Counted from the stretch's first letter, positions 46,419 through 58,337 are shown. The stretch: 64,000 nt of DNA from Branchiostoma lanceolatum (GCF_035083965.1 NC_089736.1:10688207-10752206), one strand, 5' to 3'. The notes: generated by a model from the letters alone, not told the origin. Translations and numbers: made by a program.

Positions 46419-49400
46419 ATGGGGAAAACATCTCCGTATTTTCGGCTGTGCTTTCTTGCGTATACTCTTGCAGTGCTGTTTGAAACAGGCGGAGTGCAAC
46501 CAACGATGGCCGATGTTGGTATGTATAATGACTTCTTATTTAACCCTGGATACCTTTTAACACATGCTGCCATTTTTACCAAAAACAACATGAATGGTTG
46601 GGCGTTGGGGTGAAATGGGAGAAGAATAGTACACCAGGAAGTGTTTTTCTTAGGGGTTGCATAAAGAAATTGCACACAAAAAATGCTACAAAAGAGGAAA
46701 ATAAACACTAACTGTCGACTTGAAAAATCATAATGACGTTTTCAAACCCACCCTATCACGATGCCTGTGGATCTATATCCGTCATAAGTTGACTGCTGTT
46801 CCGTTTGTAATATTTAAGAGCGTGACTCCCTATTGAGTAAACATTTCCTGTGCCATTCACATGTGAGAAAACGTGCTCAAATACTCGTACTATGTACAGT
46901 ATCAAGGAGTATTGGAAACACTGACTCACTTAGATGAAACGAACGAAACGGAACTACATAGGAGAAAACAGGACGTGTGTTGCCAAAGTGACCACATGTT
47001 TCATGACATCACCGTTTCCTTTGAGTAAACATGGCTTGTACTTTCATTTTCGTGTTGATATACCTTTGCGATATGTGAACAGCGCATACAATGGCACGTT
47101 ATTGTATTTCCTTTTGGATTTTGGAATCATAGGGATCTCTATCATCTATGAGATGGCAATTTTTCTATATCAATGGACCAATGTTTGAGTTATGTATACA
47201 TTTCTATTTACGTTTTGCGTTACGTGTTAAAGGTAAACGTGCGTAATTTTTCGTGCTTCGGGTTTTATAGTTCTTTGTTTCAACAATTGTGTCCTCCAGG
47301 GTCAGTGATATTTTTAGTGTAACTGCCAGACTTTCAGTTGAGAGCAAGGTCTTGTCTTGCTGTAACAATAACGTATTCTTATTCTGTAATTGCGACATTG
47401 CCAAACTGTGTTGATAAGAATCTGCATCGTGTTGTATCTTCACTTGAAAGTTAATCTATGTTGGTAGATGTCATTCTGTAAAAAAGTTAAACTGAAATTA
47501 TCTTGTTTTGAGCTTGTTTTAGGTGGCCAATATACCTGCTTCACCTAACCATGTTTTCAACTTTTATAGGATGCCCAGTAGTACGACTGTCCGGGGAATA
47601 CGTCTATCAAAGGTTTCAGATGACAACCTACAGTGTAACAAGCCATACCATTGGAAACAGACCAGTCTACAAAAGTGACACAACGATCAATTACTTGTTC
47701 TACCAGGAGTCATTGAACGAATGGCTTGTCGGGCACACACCAGGAGAAAACATCGCCCGCCTTGCGGCACAGAATAATGCAACTCTCCCAGAATCGATCA
47801 GTCAAGGAACGTTCGAAGTATTTAATACGGATTCACGAGAATTCGTTATGGCTCCAAATCTACGTGTGTCCTGTTCAGGTATGGGCTTCCCTGTTTTCCT
47901 ACATAAGTAATCCTAATCAGGGTATTTGCGTGTAAAAGTAGATGATCTGTATTGTTAGTAACGCTAGTGTTACAAACTTTTCATTTGATTCAAAAGTTAC
48001 GAACATCACTTCATGTATTCGTGAACTTATCCTCAAATCCCCCAAATTGTGAATTGCTTCTTTTAAATTCTCGTTCAACCGATGTTTCTGCCATTAGAAA
48101 TTACTTGCTACTGCTGTAATTTTTCTTTTAGCTGGAGTTACCATACGTGTTATTTTCCCTATGTATACCTTTTAAAGTTTCTCATGAGCATAATCTGATA
48201 AGATGATAAGATATAACATGCTATGCTATGATGCTGACTCACAATATATTCTTGAATATCTACAGTCCCCGGATATATCGGATGCTACTGGTACGTGGAT
48301 GTAGCCGGTGGACAACTGCAGTGGACAGGTAGCAACATAACCATAGACAACTGTAGGCTGAGCTGCAGAGTTGGAAGTTTCCTATACACGGCACTTTTTG
48401 GACGCGAGTGCTGGTGTGCAACTCACATAACAGTGGATGCTACAAGGTCATCAGGGCACCTCTGTGATAAACCATGTGGCGGAAATCCCTTGCAGTTTTG
48501 TGGACGAAGAAATGATTGGTGGTATACAGAAGTCTATAAAAGTGAGTACCTATGGTGTCAGCCTCATTAACTGTAGCCTCCTCCGCAGACTTCCTATAAC
48601 GGCGACGTATATATTGAGGGGGGGGGGGGTAGGGACCGATTTCTTTCACGGGCCAAGGTTCTCTAATGCCGGCTACTTTCGCTGCCAAGGGAGTTATGTC
48701 GCCGAGGGACGATGATATATACGCCGCCGTTATAGGAAGTCTACGAAGGAGGCTACATTAACTACATGTTGGTGATGATTTTGCACCAATCAGAAAAACT
48801 TTAACTTTTGAGTTAGTTTAAGCGGAGATTCGACGAGAATTTCAACATTTATCATTATGTTTATTGAGTACATTTTTGCAGTGTACAAAACATACAATAT
48901 CCTCTTTTCTTTGGCAAAATAGCATGTCATTATAACACTTTCTAAGTCTTTTATGATACCAAAATATCTTACCTGCAAATTACAACATATCATTCGTAAT
49001 GTTGAATTTGTTTCACATTGTGCTTTTCAAAACAGTTTGGAAAACTATGATGTTCTTATAATTGCCACGAAAATGTGACGAGTACTTAAACTGTGTTACA
49101 GCTATTACCGACTGTGGCCCGGTGCCTGTGACCCCAGGTGTGACCTCTGTCCGTCCGTCTTACGGAGCTAACATTACGGTCGGACAGACAGTAGAGGTGG
49201 TCTGCTGGAATGGTATTACAGAAACCGTTCAGTGTCTTCAAAATGGGAGCTTCGACTCGTCCAATCCTTTCTGTCCAGGTTCGTACGTTACCCCCTCAAA
49301 CAGAATTGAAACAACATAAAGTCGTAGCTTTGATATATTCTTTAAAGTGATGTTTTGGGATAGCGACTTCTAAAAATATGTCTGAGGTATATAGTTTTAG

Positions 49401-50755
49401 AGCCCAATTAGTGACAAACACTGACCGGCACTTATCAACTTCAGAGAAATATATCTATATAGTGATAAAGATTACTTGAAACTAATGCGTCAAAGGCACC
49501 CTATAGCTTTGCCCCTCTGGGTGCTTTAAAAGATAATCACGGATGATATACTCACCCATAGCTATAGTTTGCACGGAAAGAGTGAAGTGTTTGTGCGGTT
49601 GCAAAGACACGCTGATGTAACTTCTGTTGCTAACGGATTTGAATAGTTGTGCAACTGGCCATCCAGCTTAAGATAATTTTTTTTCCTTTTAAGAACCAAC
49701 AACAACCATTTTGGAGACATCGGAGGGCTCGACAAAGGCGTCGCCAGAACTTCGCATGGATGACCGTTCAGGTATGAATTGAATTGAAAAACAAGCAAGA
49801 TCTATACGACACTTGTCATGCACTGGCACCAGAAACCAGGCATTGAAATTTTCCAATACTCACTTAAGAATACCTGTCTTAAAAACAGCGCGGGCAACCA
49901 TATGGATATGTTGATTAACATGAAAGCTAATAATTTCAGGCGTATTCATCTTTTCCAGGTGACAAGTCCACAAATATCATCCCAATTGTTGGCGGTGTTG
50001 TCGCGGGTCTGGTCTTCGTCGTGATCGCAGCAGTTGCCGCCTTCTTCCTTGTCAGAAAAAGGTATTGGCATCCACTACTATTTCATTTTATTTTGAGAAT
50101 AGCATGATACATTATGTAACTCATGTCACGTGTTTAGTATGGAATAATGGTCAAAAGCTTAGTCTATATCGTACGAATGACGAGTTTCAAACTCAATGTA
50201 AGTACATGTATTCATTAAATATGCACATGCGTCGCACTAAACTCAAGAAAATTTTTCTGTCTGTCTGTCGTAAACAAAAGACTTATATTCAGAAGAACAT
50301 GTTCTTTTTTCTTGCATAGAAATGCGGGCTTGGCTCAAGAAACGCCAGCGTCCTCACAGAGGGGGACAAATTTGGGTAACAGCACCTACTATGAGCCTGT
50401 CATGAGCGACGTCGTCCTGACAGATACCGGAGCGCAGTACCTCCCCAATGCGGGGGGGACCAACACCTCTGCCGCTCACCCTAGAGCTACAGACGTCGAA
50501 CCACAATATTCCACCATTCCCGAGTACTCCACTATCGACGAAATGGACAGAAAAGGCGTCAACTCGCCACAGACAAAGAACAACAACCTAGACCAGCTCT
50601 ACAGCAAACCCGTGAAGAAGACGAAGGACAACAGAGAAGAAGGCATGGTGGACAACGTTCTGTATGAAACCTCTGATGACGTCATTGATGGAGAAGGGGC
50701 CACTGGGTGTAACGCCGGCCAGGGTGGTTACGTGGACAATGATATGTATGGCTAA
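46419..50755 (+). CDS. Type I membrane receptor with WSC and sushi domains and tyrosine-rich tail, 492 aa
   Basis: Exons: 46419-46518, 47570-47878, 48266-48541, 49102-49278, 49694-49771, 49959-50061, 50320-50755; phases agree. The start MGKTSPYFRLCFLAYTLAVL is a signal peptide. Residues 34-136 form an unassigned domain (CPVVRLSGEYVYQRF, NRPVYKSDTTINYLFYQES, EWLVGHTPGENIA). Residues 138-228 are a WSC domain (GCYWYVDVAGG, NCRLSCRVGSFLYTALFGRE, CWCA, CDKPCGGNPLQFCG). Residues 230-287 are a four-Cys sushi/CCP module (DCGPVPVTPG, VEVVCWNG, VQCLQNGSF). A Thr/Ser-rich stalk follows, then a transmembrane helix at about 320-343 (IPIVGGVVAGLVFVVIAAVA) ending in RKR. The 145-residue cytoplasmic tail has at least eight Tyr in signalling contexts: STYYEPVM, PQYSTIPEYSTIDEM, QLYSKPV, LYETSDDVI, GGYVDNDMY. 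WSC domains bind carbohydrate in other proteins. A glycan-sensing receptor with SH2-type docking sites is inferred. Domains lie one per exon with phase-1 borders. Confidence 0.92.
48572..48757. mobile_element. MITE with about 33-bp inverted ends and TTAAC flanks
   Basis: The left end TGTAGCCTCCTCCGCAGACT is mirrored at the right end (AGTCTACGAAGGAGGCTACA). Both sides are flanked by TTAAC. The element is 186 bp, with a G-run at about 48620 and CG-rich content. A TTAA target would fit piggyBac-like transposition. It starts just 30 bp after the receptor's WSC-exon donor. Its ends share TAGCCTCC with the foldback at 15902. Confidence 0.85.
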
Positions 50756-50841
50756 ATAGCTGATAGGAACTTCCGTTTTTGCCCCCCAAAAATGTCAACT
50801 AAATTGTGATAACAGTCCTGATAAATGTTTTTTACCTACAT

Positions 50842-52377
50842 GCTTAACTTATTTTTTTATTTTTTTATTTATTAAACAACAGAAGAATATACAGGACACA
50901 GAGGTGATGTACTCTAGCTGAAGCTAATATTAAGCATCACCTCTGGAAAAAAAATACAAGTTACATAGACAAGTACAATAGCAATGAGAAACAGCAATTG
51001 GGTCGTCCAATACAAACAAGCTAGCAAACAAACAAACAATGAATATATCAATATACCTGAACTAAGTTTTAAAACGTCTGCTTGTCAAAATATAGTGCTG
51101 AGTCAAGCCTAAAATGTTACAGTTGAAATCATACGAAACAAAGGATGAACCTCTTAATAATAAATAAATGAAGGCTTGATCAGACAAAGTATCAATATCA
51201 AGAATAGGGGCTAAAAGGTTCCGTAGGTTGCCCAGAAGGTTGAGTCTTTGCTGATTGTATATAGGGCAGTACAAAAGATAATGAGCAATGCTTTCGCTTC
51301 GACATCCGCAAGTGCAGGCTGGACTTGTTGCTAAGTTGCGTGTAAATAAACTTAGGTTAAGACTGCACGTGCCGGTGCGAAGGCGTGTGAGGAGGGCGCA
51401 AGTGTACCGGGGGCCATGACTAAAATGTGAATAGAAAGAAGGACGTACTAATTTCACTAGATGTTTTTTAAACAACGAAAGATTTAAGGATCGAACAGCT
51501 ATACCAAGACCGTTCCAATGATGCGTTGCATAAGGAATAAAAGACTTTTGATATCGAGTTGTAGAGCAGAGCGGTATCCTTAGATTAAGTTTGTTGCGAA
51601 GATTATAAGAAGTAGAAATGGAGACTTCAGGAGGGATCAAATCCGAAAGATACTGGCGAGTATGGCCATGGACAATTTTGTAGAACATGATCAGAGAGTG
51701 AACGTGACGACGATCCGAAAGTTTTTCCCAACCTAATTCAGAAAGTAGCGAAGAATACGAAGACCCTCTTACAGCCCCTGAGACTGCAAGCGCGCATTCG
51801 TATTGGACACGTTCTAATCGCTGGGAATCATATAAAGTACATCCATGCCAAATAATGTCAGCATATTCAAGGAGAGGACGAATAAAGGATTTATAAATAA
51901 CATCAAGTACTGTTCGTGATAATCTGAATTTCAATTTGTTAAGAGTGGACACTCGTTTGGACGCCTTGCCAATCATATGAGAAATTTGTGTTTCCCATAA
52001 CAAGGTGGACGTAAGAAAAGTCCCTATATGCTTGTGGGTTTTGACTGATTTGATAACACAGTTATCAAGAGGAAGAGGGGGGTGGTCGGGAGGATTTGAT
52101 TTCCTAGAAAAACACATTTCTTCAGTCTTTAAAGGGTTTAGGTTCATAAGCCATGTTGAAGACCAAAATGATATCTTCCTAAGATCAGTATTGAGTCGAT
52201 CAGCTGTAACGTTAGGATCTTCCACAATGTCCAATAATGAACTATCGTCAGCAAATAAAAAAGGGCATGTAACTAGACCGTCCACCATGTCATTAATGAA
52301 GACAAGAAATAAGAGAGGCCCTAAAACTGAACCCTGAGGTACACCTGCGCCAACATAACTCCAAGCTTAACTTATTT
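50842..52377 (-). mobile_element. 5'-truncated LINE with perfect 13-bp target duplication
   Basis: GCTTAACTTATTT occurs at 50842-50854 and again at 52365-52377. Between them lies a minus-strand non-LTR retrotransposon: the 5' end is cut inside the reverse transcriptase, and the 3' end is an A-rich (AAATAAAA)-type tail at 50855-50872. The element's 3' UTR carries a short inverted pair (GAGGTGATG, GCATCACCTC at 50904-50945). Identical target duplications and an unbroken frame mean a recent insertion. It lies 87 bp after the receptor stop, in the presumed 3' UTR and antisense to it. Confidence 0.95.
51062..52364 (-). CDS. LINE reverse transcriptase, C-terminal part (Jockey/CR1-like)
   Basis: The frame enters from the truncated 5' end as YVGAGVPQGSVLGPLLFLVF and INDM, then continues open for 409 codons to the stop. 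It shows the catalytic FADDSSL, thumb sequence (KFRLSRTVLDVIYKSFIRPL), SELGWEKLSDRR and SFIPYATHHWNGL. A C-terminal Cys/His motif follows (CTCGCRSESIAHYLLYCPIY). These are usual for Jockey/CR1-group non-LTR elements. The N-terminal RT blocks, endonuclease and ORF1 are missing, so the copy cannot move by itself. The most upstream Met is at 52288, but the frame clearly began further upstream in the parent. Confidence 0.92.
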
Positions 52378-52800
52378 GACACCAAGAGACGGAATATACA
52401 TGTACACGTACTGATTTGTAATTGTTTAGCACGCATCTGTCTTTCTCTAATGTATCTTTTCTGCTTGAAATAGTTATTGTTTTTTTTACATGTGTACTAT
52501 GTCATTTACACTAGTGAACTTTGTGACAGGTACTAGTTCAGACGATGTATGTTATCCTTTCTATAAGGCATCAAATACTAACATAGGTTATTCGTAGGTA
52601 TACCAACAAACAGAGATTATACATAGGATAATGCACAGAAACAGGACAGCATGTCGGAGTGTACGCCTAGACAATGTTATCTTCAAGCAGATCCCTGGTT
52701 TTGATTTTTGTATTATGACCTTGCTTTTATGATCAAGTGGTGTGGTCTCTTCCGCTGGACACCTCTGTAAGCTTTATCCCTGCTTGGGTATTATAAGAAG

Positions 52801-52806
52801 AATAAA
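52801..52806 (+). terminator. Possible poly(A) signal of the receptor gene
   Basis: AATAAA about 2 kb after the receptor stop, downstream of the inserted LINE. Without the LINE the 3' UTR would be about 0.5 kb. No other clear signal was seen after the stop. Confidence 0.4.
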
Positions 52807-53350
52807 AGGTAACAAACTATTGGCAATGGAAAATCAGGATTCTTTTTACTAAGTGTCTCTTCAGAACGTGGCATCTCTAAGACATTCCCGGGCGACTTCC
52901 AAGGAGGGACCACGAGCATAGTGACGCAAAACAAAGTGTTCTGGAAGTAAGGGGGGATACCAACTAAACCCCTTACACTGAGGTCTTTTCTGAGGTAGTG
53001 TCCCGTAACCGCAAACATTCATCTGCAGAGAGTGGAACAAATGGGGTATTAAACTGAAGGAGGCCAGTAAACATCAAAGGTGAAAGTGCAAGGTTCACAA
53101 ACTTTCCAGGTCAGCTCAGTTTTTGGACTGCCTCAATCTCGTACACTCGTAGGAGACGGGCGAACGTTCAACGGTCGCTTTTAATACTGAGTGCAGACGC
53201 CCACCTGTGGTCCGTGTTGCTCTGTGTGCCACTGACTACTGGCTGTATGTCCGGCGAAGAACCACGTACAAGTATATGGTGACACTATTGCGGAAACTGA
53301 TAGTACTGTAGCGAGTTTCGTAACGTCGGCGTCCCAACAGTTTCTTTCGA

Positions 53351-55346
53351 ATGGCAGCCTGCGGCTCAGCAAGATGTACCTGTCTCGTGGTGACCTGTAT
53401 CGTATGCTACGTCCTGGTGTCACTTCCGCTGGTCTTCGGGCTCCTGGGCGTTTGGGAGCCGAGACGACAGGGTTTCTTCTGCGGGGATGAAAGCATTTCC
53501 CTGCCGTATACCAGGGACACCGTCTCGCTTGAATCGATGCTGGGTGTGTCGTTAGGGGGCGCTGTTCTAGTCGCTCTTGCCGAAGGATTCTGTGCAAAGG
53601 TGAGGTAACATTAGCCTCTACCAGGCCCCCGCAGGTGGCTGGAAAAATAGTAGACATTGGCCAAATAGAGTGAGTTGTTAGAAATAGCCTGGAATCCGGC
53701 CGTGAAAGTTACCGCGGCTCGCTCCGTTCTACTCTACAATGTTATTCATACTGCCTTACTTTTGCCGAAAAGATATGAGACTATTTCAATATACCACTGA
53801 AATCCTTAAGTATAAATTAGCAGTCCATTGCACACTTCAGATTGGTGCAAATTGTACCTATCAGTTTGTTTTCTCAAAGGAACTCTTCCCTTAAGTAAAG
53901 AAAATCAGTTTTGTTAACTTTGTAACCAGCAATAAAGTATGAATGATCAAGTTTCAAAACTATTCATTTTGTTGAATTAACACTAATGCTGTGATACAAT
54001 TAAAGCAAAAGCGTTACTTTCTACGTTCTATATGATGTAGTTGTTTGATATGATGATAATGTACTTTTTGTTTTATTTTCTTCTGTGCCTGTATAACGGT
54101 TATTATGATTTGAATGTGTAAAGTGTGTAATGTTTTGCATGTAGATATGTTTCATATACAAATGTATTTGATAAACTTTTGTAAAATTTGAAATAAAAGC
54201 AAACGATTGTGTCCTATATTCAAAACAAAGGGAAGGAAAACCCTGCACAGGAACCAAGGGATGACATCCCTGCCCCAAAGTCCTAGGGAAGAAACCCTAG
54301 CACAGAAAATCCAGGGGGGATGAAACACCCCTGTCAAAAAAAGTCCTAGGGAGCACACCCTAGCCAAAAAAGCCAGTGGGAATGACCCCTGTAAATATAT
54401 GTAACTAGGGAGCACACCCTAGCGAAAAAAAGCCAGTGGGAATGGCCCCTGCAACAATATGCAACAGTGTTTATTTGTGGAATTGTAAATGTGTTGTTGG
54501 TATGTTATGTATTTATGTATGTTCGAATAAAATAGAATAAAAAAATAAAAAAGCGTTACTTTCCATGTTCATGTTTTCTATTATTTTACAGAGGAGGGGG
54601 CTGAAGCGGTCTGCCATTTTCGTGAACAGTTTGATCTGCGCGGGGATGCTGCTTTTCGTCATGGCAGCAGGAATGTCGGCGGTGTTTGTCATGAAGCTGT
54701 CCATGGGAAATCTTCGTCCACACTTTTTGGCAGTGTGTAAGGTACCGTATACTATTAATATAGATAAAGGATATGCCCTGCAAAGTATTTCTGCCTCAAG
54801 TTGTGTTGCTATGTCATGATATGGTGCGGAATATGCAATGCAAAAGTTTTCAAAAATTACTTGAGAAAATGAAAGGTAAATCACATTTCATATTTTCTGC
54901 AGGTCAATGCTACGTTCACCTGTTCGCCTGGTTCCTACGTCACAGATGACGTCTGCACAGGTGATGTCGACGTCATCAGAAACGCCAGGTCGTCCTTTCC
55001 ATCCGGACATGCTGGATTAGCCGGCTGCCTGGCTGCTTACGTAGTGCTGTACCTGCACGATCGTGTCCGGAACAAGAGCTGGGTCCTACCGAGGCTGGTG
55101 GTGCAAGTTGGGTTAGTCTTAGGCTGTCTGTTCATCATGGGCAGTAGGGTGGCCGATCATCAGCACCGCCTGGCGGATGTGATTGGAGGTGCAGTTATCG
55201 GAGTTGCATTTGGTGCTGTTGGGATGTGGGTGACCAAAGATCTTACCAAAACAACTGGCAAGAGAGGGGTTCGTCAGGACACTGATATTCGCTTTTCAGC
55301 AGGACGGGAGAGTGTAAACGAACGATCAGCGATGTCCAGCATGTAA
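53351..55346 (+). CDS. PLPP: Phospholipid phosphatase (LPP/PAP2), copy A, 280 aa
   Basis: Exons 53351-53599, 54592-54741, 54903-55346, all phase 0. A membrane enzyme that removes phosphate from lipids such as lysophosphatidic or phosphatidic acid on the outer or lumenal face. Motifs: PRRQGFFCGDESISLPY (family N-terminal signature), K118 in KLSMGNLRPHF (KxxxxxxRP), PSGH at 166-169 with the catalytic-cycle His, and SRVADHQHRLADV (SRxxxxxHxxxD). Several hydrophobic segments fit six membrane helices (CIVCYVLVSLPLVFGLLGV, LGGAVLVALAEGF, LVVQVGLVLGCLFIMGS, VIGGAVIGVAFGAVGMWV). The tail is short and polar, ending AMSSM. The first of three tandem genes and the most diverged in its 5' region. Intron 1 is 992 bp and holds an inserted repeat. 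All catalytic residues are present. Confidence 0.96.
54236..54555 (+). mobile_element. Repeat insertion in intron 1 of phosphatase A
   Basis: Imperfect short-period repeats (TCCTAGGGAAGAAACCCTAG, CTAGGGAGCACACCCTAGC, AAAGCCAGTGGGAATG) are followed by TGTTCGAATAAAATAGAATA and an A-rich tail, like the 3' end of a LINE or SINE. Absent from the matching introns of copies B and C. CCTAGGG...CCCTAG pairs could fold. Confidence 0.55.
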
Positions 55347-55849
55347 TCTTAATGTCAGTCAGTATACGTAGTGGTGAGCATATCTTGATATTTGACATGA
55401 GAAAACCTGAAATTCTTAATTTGAAATGGCCGCTGCTGGACTAGGTACCGCTGTCTGTAAGTGATTAAGTGGGGTATGAATGTACCCTGAGGACTTAAAA
55501 AAGTGATTGCTTGTTAGATAAGACAGTTGGTTTTAATGTAGGTTGTTGTCGCTTCGAATTTTTCGACAGATGGTTGTCCGGACAGGTTTGACTGTACATC
55601 ATCATGTAACATTACCAAATGATACAGAAAATTGCATTAGAGGTAACGTATGTTTTTGAATGACAATAATATGGCTCTTTGCGTATTTACTTAGGTATAG
55701 TAACAATTATCCTCTTTGCGAGCGAAGAATGTACATGAAATATTGTATTTCACAAACGGAGCATCTGTTATAAATACAACTGCCTTTTTACATACATACC
55801 CAACACTCCCATATATTATAGTCTTCTATTGACTGATTTTTGTAATATC

Positions 55850-55998
55850 TAGGTGGTATAAGCTAGCTAATGTGTTATACTCAACATTTGATAAATGAAG
55901 AATATGTAGCTATATAGACTATAACCAAACCTTGCAATATCTAGGTGGTATAATGTGTCATACTCAACATTTGATAAATGAAGAATATGTAGCTATAT
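55850..55998 (+). repeat. Local 75-80-bp tandem duplication downstream of phosphatase A
   Basis: AATATCTAGGTGGTATAA, CTCAACATTTGATAAATGAA and GAATATGTAGCTATATAGAC each occur twice in a row. Copy B's flank at 58985-59095 has only one unit. Confidence 0.85.
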
Positions 55999-56147
55999 AG
56001 ACTATAACCAAACGGTTTACATACAGCTTCCACTGCTCCCCAATACACATATTTCTCCGAAACAAATGATGGTTGATTTAATATCATTCGGGGTCACTTC
56101 TCTCTCAGTCAAGGCTACGAAATGTCTTAGCTTTCTCCTGACCATAT

Positions 56148-56157
56148 CCAAATATGG
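56148..56157. promoter_or_regulatory. CArG-box-like motif upstream of phosphatase B
   Basis: CCAAATATGG fits the SRF consensus CC(A/T)6GG and is kept at 59229-59238 upstream of copy C. It is about 500 bp before each start codon. Because the two blocks are nearly identical anyway, conservation says little. Confidence 0.25.
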
Positions 56158-56525
56158 CGATGTCCAGTGAGATGACCAGTCGGGCCTGAGATCTTTTCTG
56201 GAAGCAGTGTCCACCCACAATTTTTGGAAGAAAGCAGAATAAATTTTGGAATAGATTAATATTGTTCATGGACTACAAACTTAGACGGTACAACTTCACA
56301 CTACAAGGAACTAAGCTGAGATACGAAAGACTGACGGGCTAGTAGAATATTCAGTCAATGCTGTCCTGAAATCCCGATCGATATCTTCTGAACCAAAAAA
56401 CAAACCGAGGCTATGTTTTAACAGTATATCCTCGTGTAACCGAGTAAGGGTAAGGTTCACAGGACTGGCAATTTTTTCAGCGGTATCACACACGCTTACG
56501 GTGCAGACGTCCCTGGTCCTCTTGC

Positions 56526-56600
56526 ATGCGCTGCGTGCAACCGACTCTTGGCGCTTTGTCCGACGGAGGAACACCTACAGGACACTTTTTCAACGTTTGA
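56526..56600 (+). CDS. Upstream ORF, 24 codons, before phosphatase B
   Basis: ATG at 56526 reads MRCVQPTLGALSDGGTPTGH and ends TGA at 56600, 52 bp before the main ATG. An identical uORF precedes copy C at 59606-59680. It could lower translation if transcription starts upstream; the start site is not visible. Not obviously kept before copy A. Confidence 0.35.
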   Translation: MRCVQPTLGALSDGGTPTGHFFNV

Positions 56601-56651
56601 TAGACTGTCAGCGAGTTTTGGAACGCCGGGCGTCGCAGCAGTTTCTTTGGA

Positions 56652-56988
56652 ATGGCAGCCTGCTCAGCGAAATGCTTCGGTTTAGTGATAACCTGTATCG
56701 TATGCTTCGTCTTGGTGTCACTTCCGATAGCCGTCGATTTCTTCCTGGGCGTTTGGGAACCCAGACGACAGGGTTTCTTCTGCGGGGACGAAAGCATTTC
56801 CCTGCCGTATGCCAGCGACACCGTCTCCAATGAGGCGCTGTGGGGATTGAAATTAGGAGGGGCTGTTCTCGTCGCTCTTGCGGAAGGTTACATTACAAAG
56901 GTAAAAGCAAGTTTAAACTTCAAGGTTTTAAAAGTAGTCCTCGTATGGTGACTTGCCGGGGAAAGACTGTTTATTCTATTGTTTTTAT

Positions 56989-57020
<32 letters not shown>

Positions 57021-58302
57021 TGAGATATGCGATGAAAGATATGCTAGGATGATGATCACGCCAGTCTTGAGTTTGACAAGTATAAAACTATTCACTATGT
57101 TGAATGAAGACTAAGTGAACTACTTTTTCAAAACAACGTTTCCATTTCAGTTTAACGTATGCATGTTTTTCGAATACATTTACAGAGGAGGGGGCTGAAG
57201 CGGTCTGCCATTTTCGTGAACAGTTTAGTCTGTGCGGGGATGCTGCTTTTCATCCAGATGGCAGAAATGTCGGCGGTGGATGTCATGAAGCTGTCCATGG
57301 GAAACCTTCGTCCACACTTTTTGGCAGTGTGTAAGGTAACGTATATCATTGTCAGGCTATACGTGCTTACGCATATACAGAGATGTGTATAGAGATGACA
57401 AGTATTTGTGCCAAGTGTCCTTTGTTTGTGTTTCTGTGCTATACGATATACACCGTGAAATGGTATACACAAAATGTCCTGGGACTGTTTGAACATTGTC
57501 GCTTTGTTTATTTGGTGTGTGGTCTGTCGCGTCGCAAAATGGCAGGGTGTTTGGCCCAGAACCCAGGGGTCCTGGGTTCGAATCCCCTGACATGCCCCGT
57601 TGACGTTGTGCCCCTGCGAATTACCTCACTTCGCTGAAGTGGAAATAAGTACCTAGTTTCGGTTAGGGACGTTCCATCATCTGATGGAAACTTAATGGAG
57701 GTCCCGTGTTTTCAGGAGAGGCACAACTCGACCACGCTAAAGAACTCACCACAATTATCGAAAAAGTGGGGGTCGCACTCACTTCAAGTGTGAGTGGATC
57801 AAATAAATGTCCAGACATGCAGCTTGTACTCTTGTAAATCCCCTCCTTTTTTCTGCAGGTAAATGCTTCGTTCACCTGCACACCCGGTATCTACGTCACA
57901 GATGACGTCTGCACAGGTGATGCTGACGTCATCAAGGAAGCCAGGAAGTCCTTTCCATCCGGACACTCTGGAACAGCCGGCTGCCTGGCTGCTTACGTAG
58001 CGCTGTACCTGCAATATCGTGTCCGGAACAAGAGCTGGGTCCTGCCGAGGCTGGTGGTGCAAGTAGGGTTAGTCTTTGGCTGTCTGTACATCATGGGCAG
58101 TAGGGTGGCCGATCACAAGCACCACCTGGCGGATGTGATTGGAGGTGCAGTTATCGGAGCTGCATTTGGTGCTGTTGGGATGTGGGTGACCAAAGATCTT
58201 ACCAAAACAACTGGCAAGAGAGGGGCTCGTCAGGACACTGATCGTCGCTTTTCAGCAGGACAGGAGAGTGTAAACGAACAATCAGCGATGTCCAGAATGT
58301 AA
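56652..58302 (+). CDS. PLPP: Phospholipid phosphatase (LPP/PAP2), copy B, 280 aa
   Basis: Exons 56652-56900, 57186-57335, 57859-58302, phase 0, same lengths as copy A (249, 150, 444). Motifs intact: KLSMGNLRPHF, SFPSGHSGTAG, SRVADHKHHLADV, and the N-terminal RRQGFFCGDESISLPYASD. The C-tail closely matches A (DTDRRFSAGQESVNEQSAM). Intron 1 is short with a (TTTC)n run at about 56990-57020. Intron 2 holds a SINE shared with copy C. Same enzyme role as copy A; differences cluster in the first membrane helix (VSLPIAVDFFLG) and may reflect relaxed constraint. Confidence 0.96.
57525..57808 (+). mobile_element. tRNA-headed SINE in intron 2 of phosphatase B
   Basis: GTCCTGGGTTCGAATCCCCT is a strong B box. 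The body has CGTTGACGTTGTGCCCCTGC, TTACCTCACTTCGCT, AAGTACCTAGTTTCGGTTAG, CAGGAGAGGCACAACTCGAC, and a 3' end at GTGTGAGTGGATCAAATAAA. The same element sits at the same intron position in copy C and is absent from A. Confidence 0.85.
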
Positions 58303-58337
58303 TCTTAATGTCAATCCGTATACGTATAGTAGTGGTG

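Noticed and set aside
56486-56833. 110-114-codon frames on both strands over the phosphatase B (and C, 59566-59913) start region
   Set aside because: They overlap the true first exon out of frame and lack an ATG start in the plus frame; identity between copies reflects recent duplication.
57560-57600. Possible tRNA gene (CTGGGTTCGAATCCCC)
   Set aside because: Only the B-box half is tRNA-like; the body is a SINE that recurs at 60752 and 19300.
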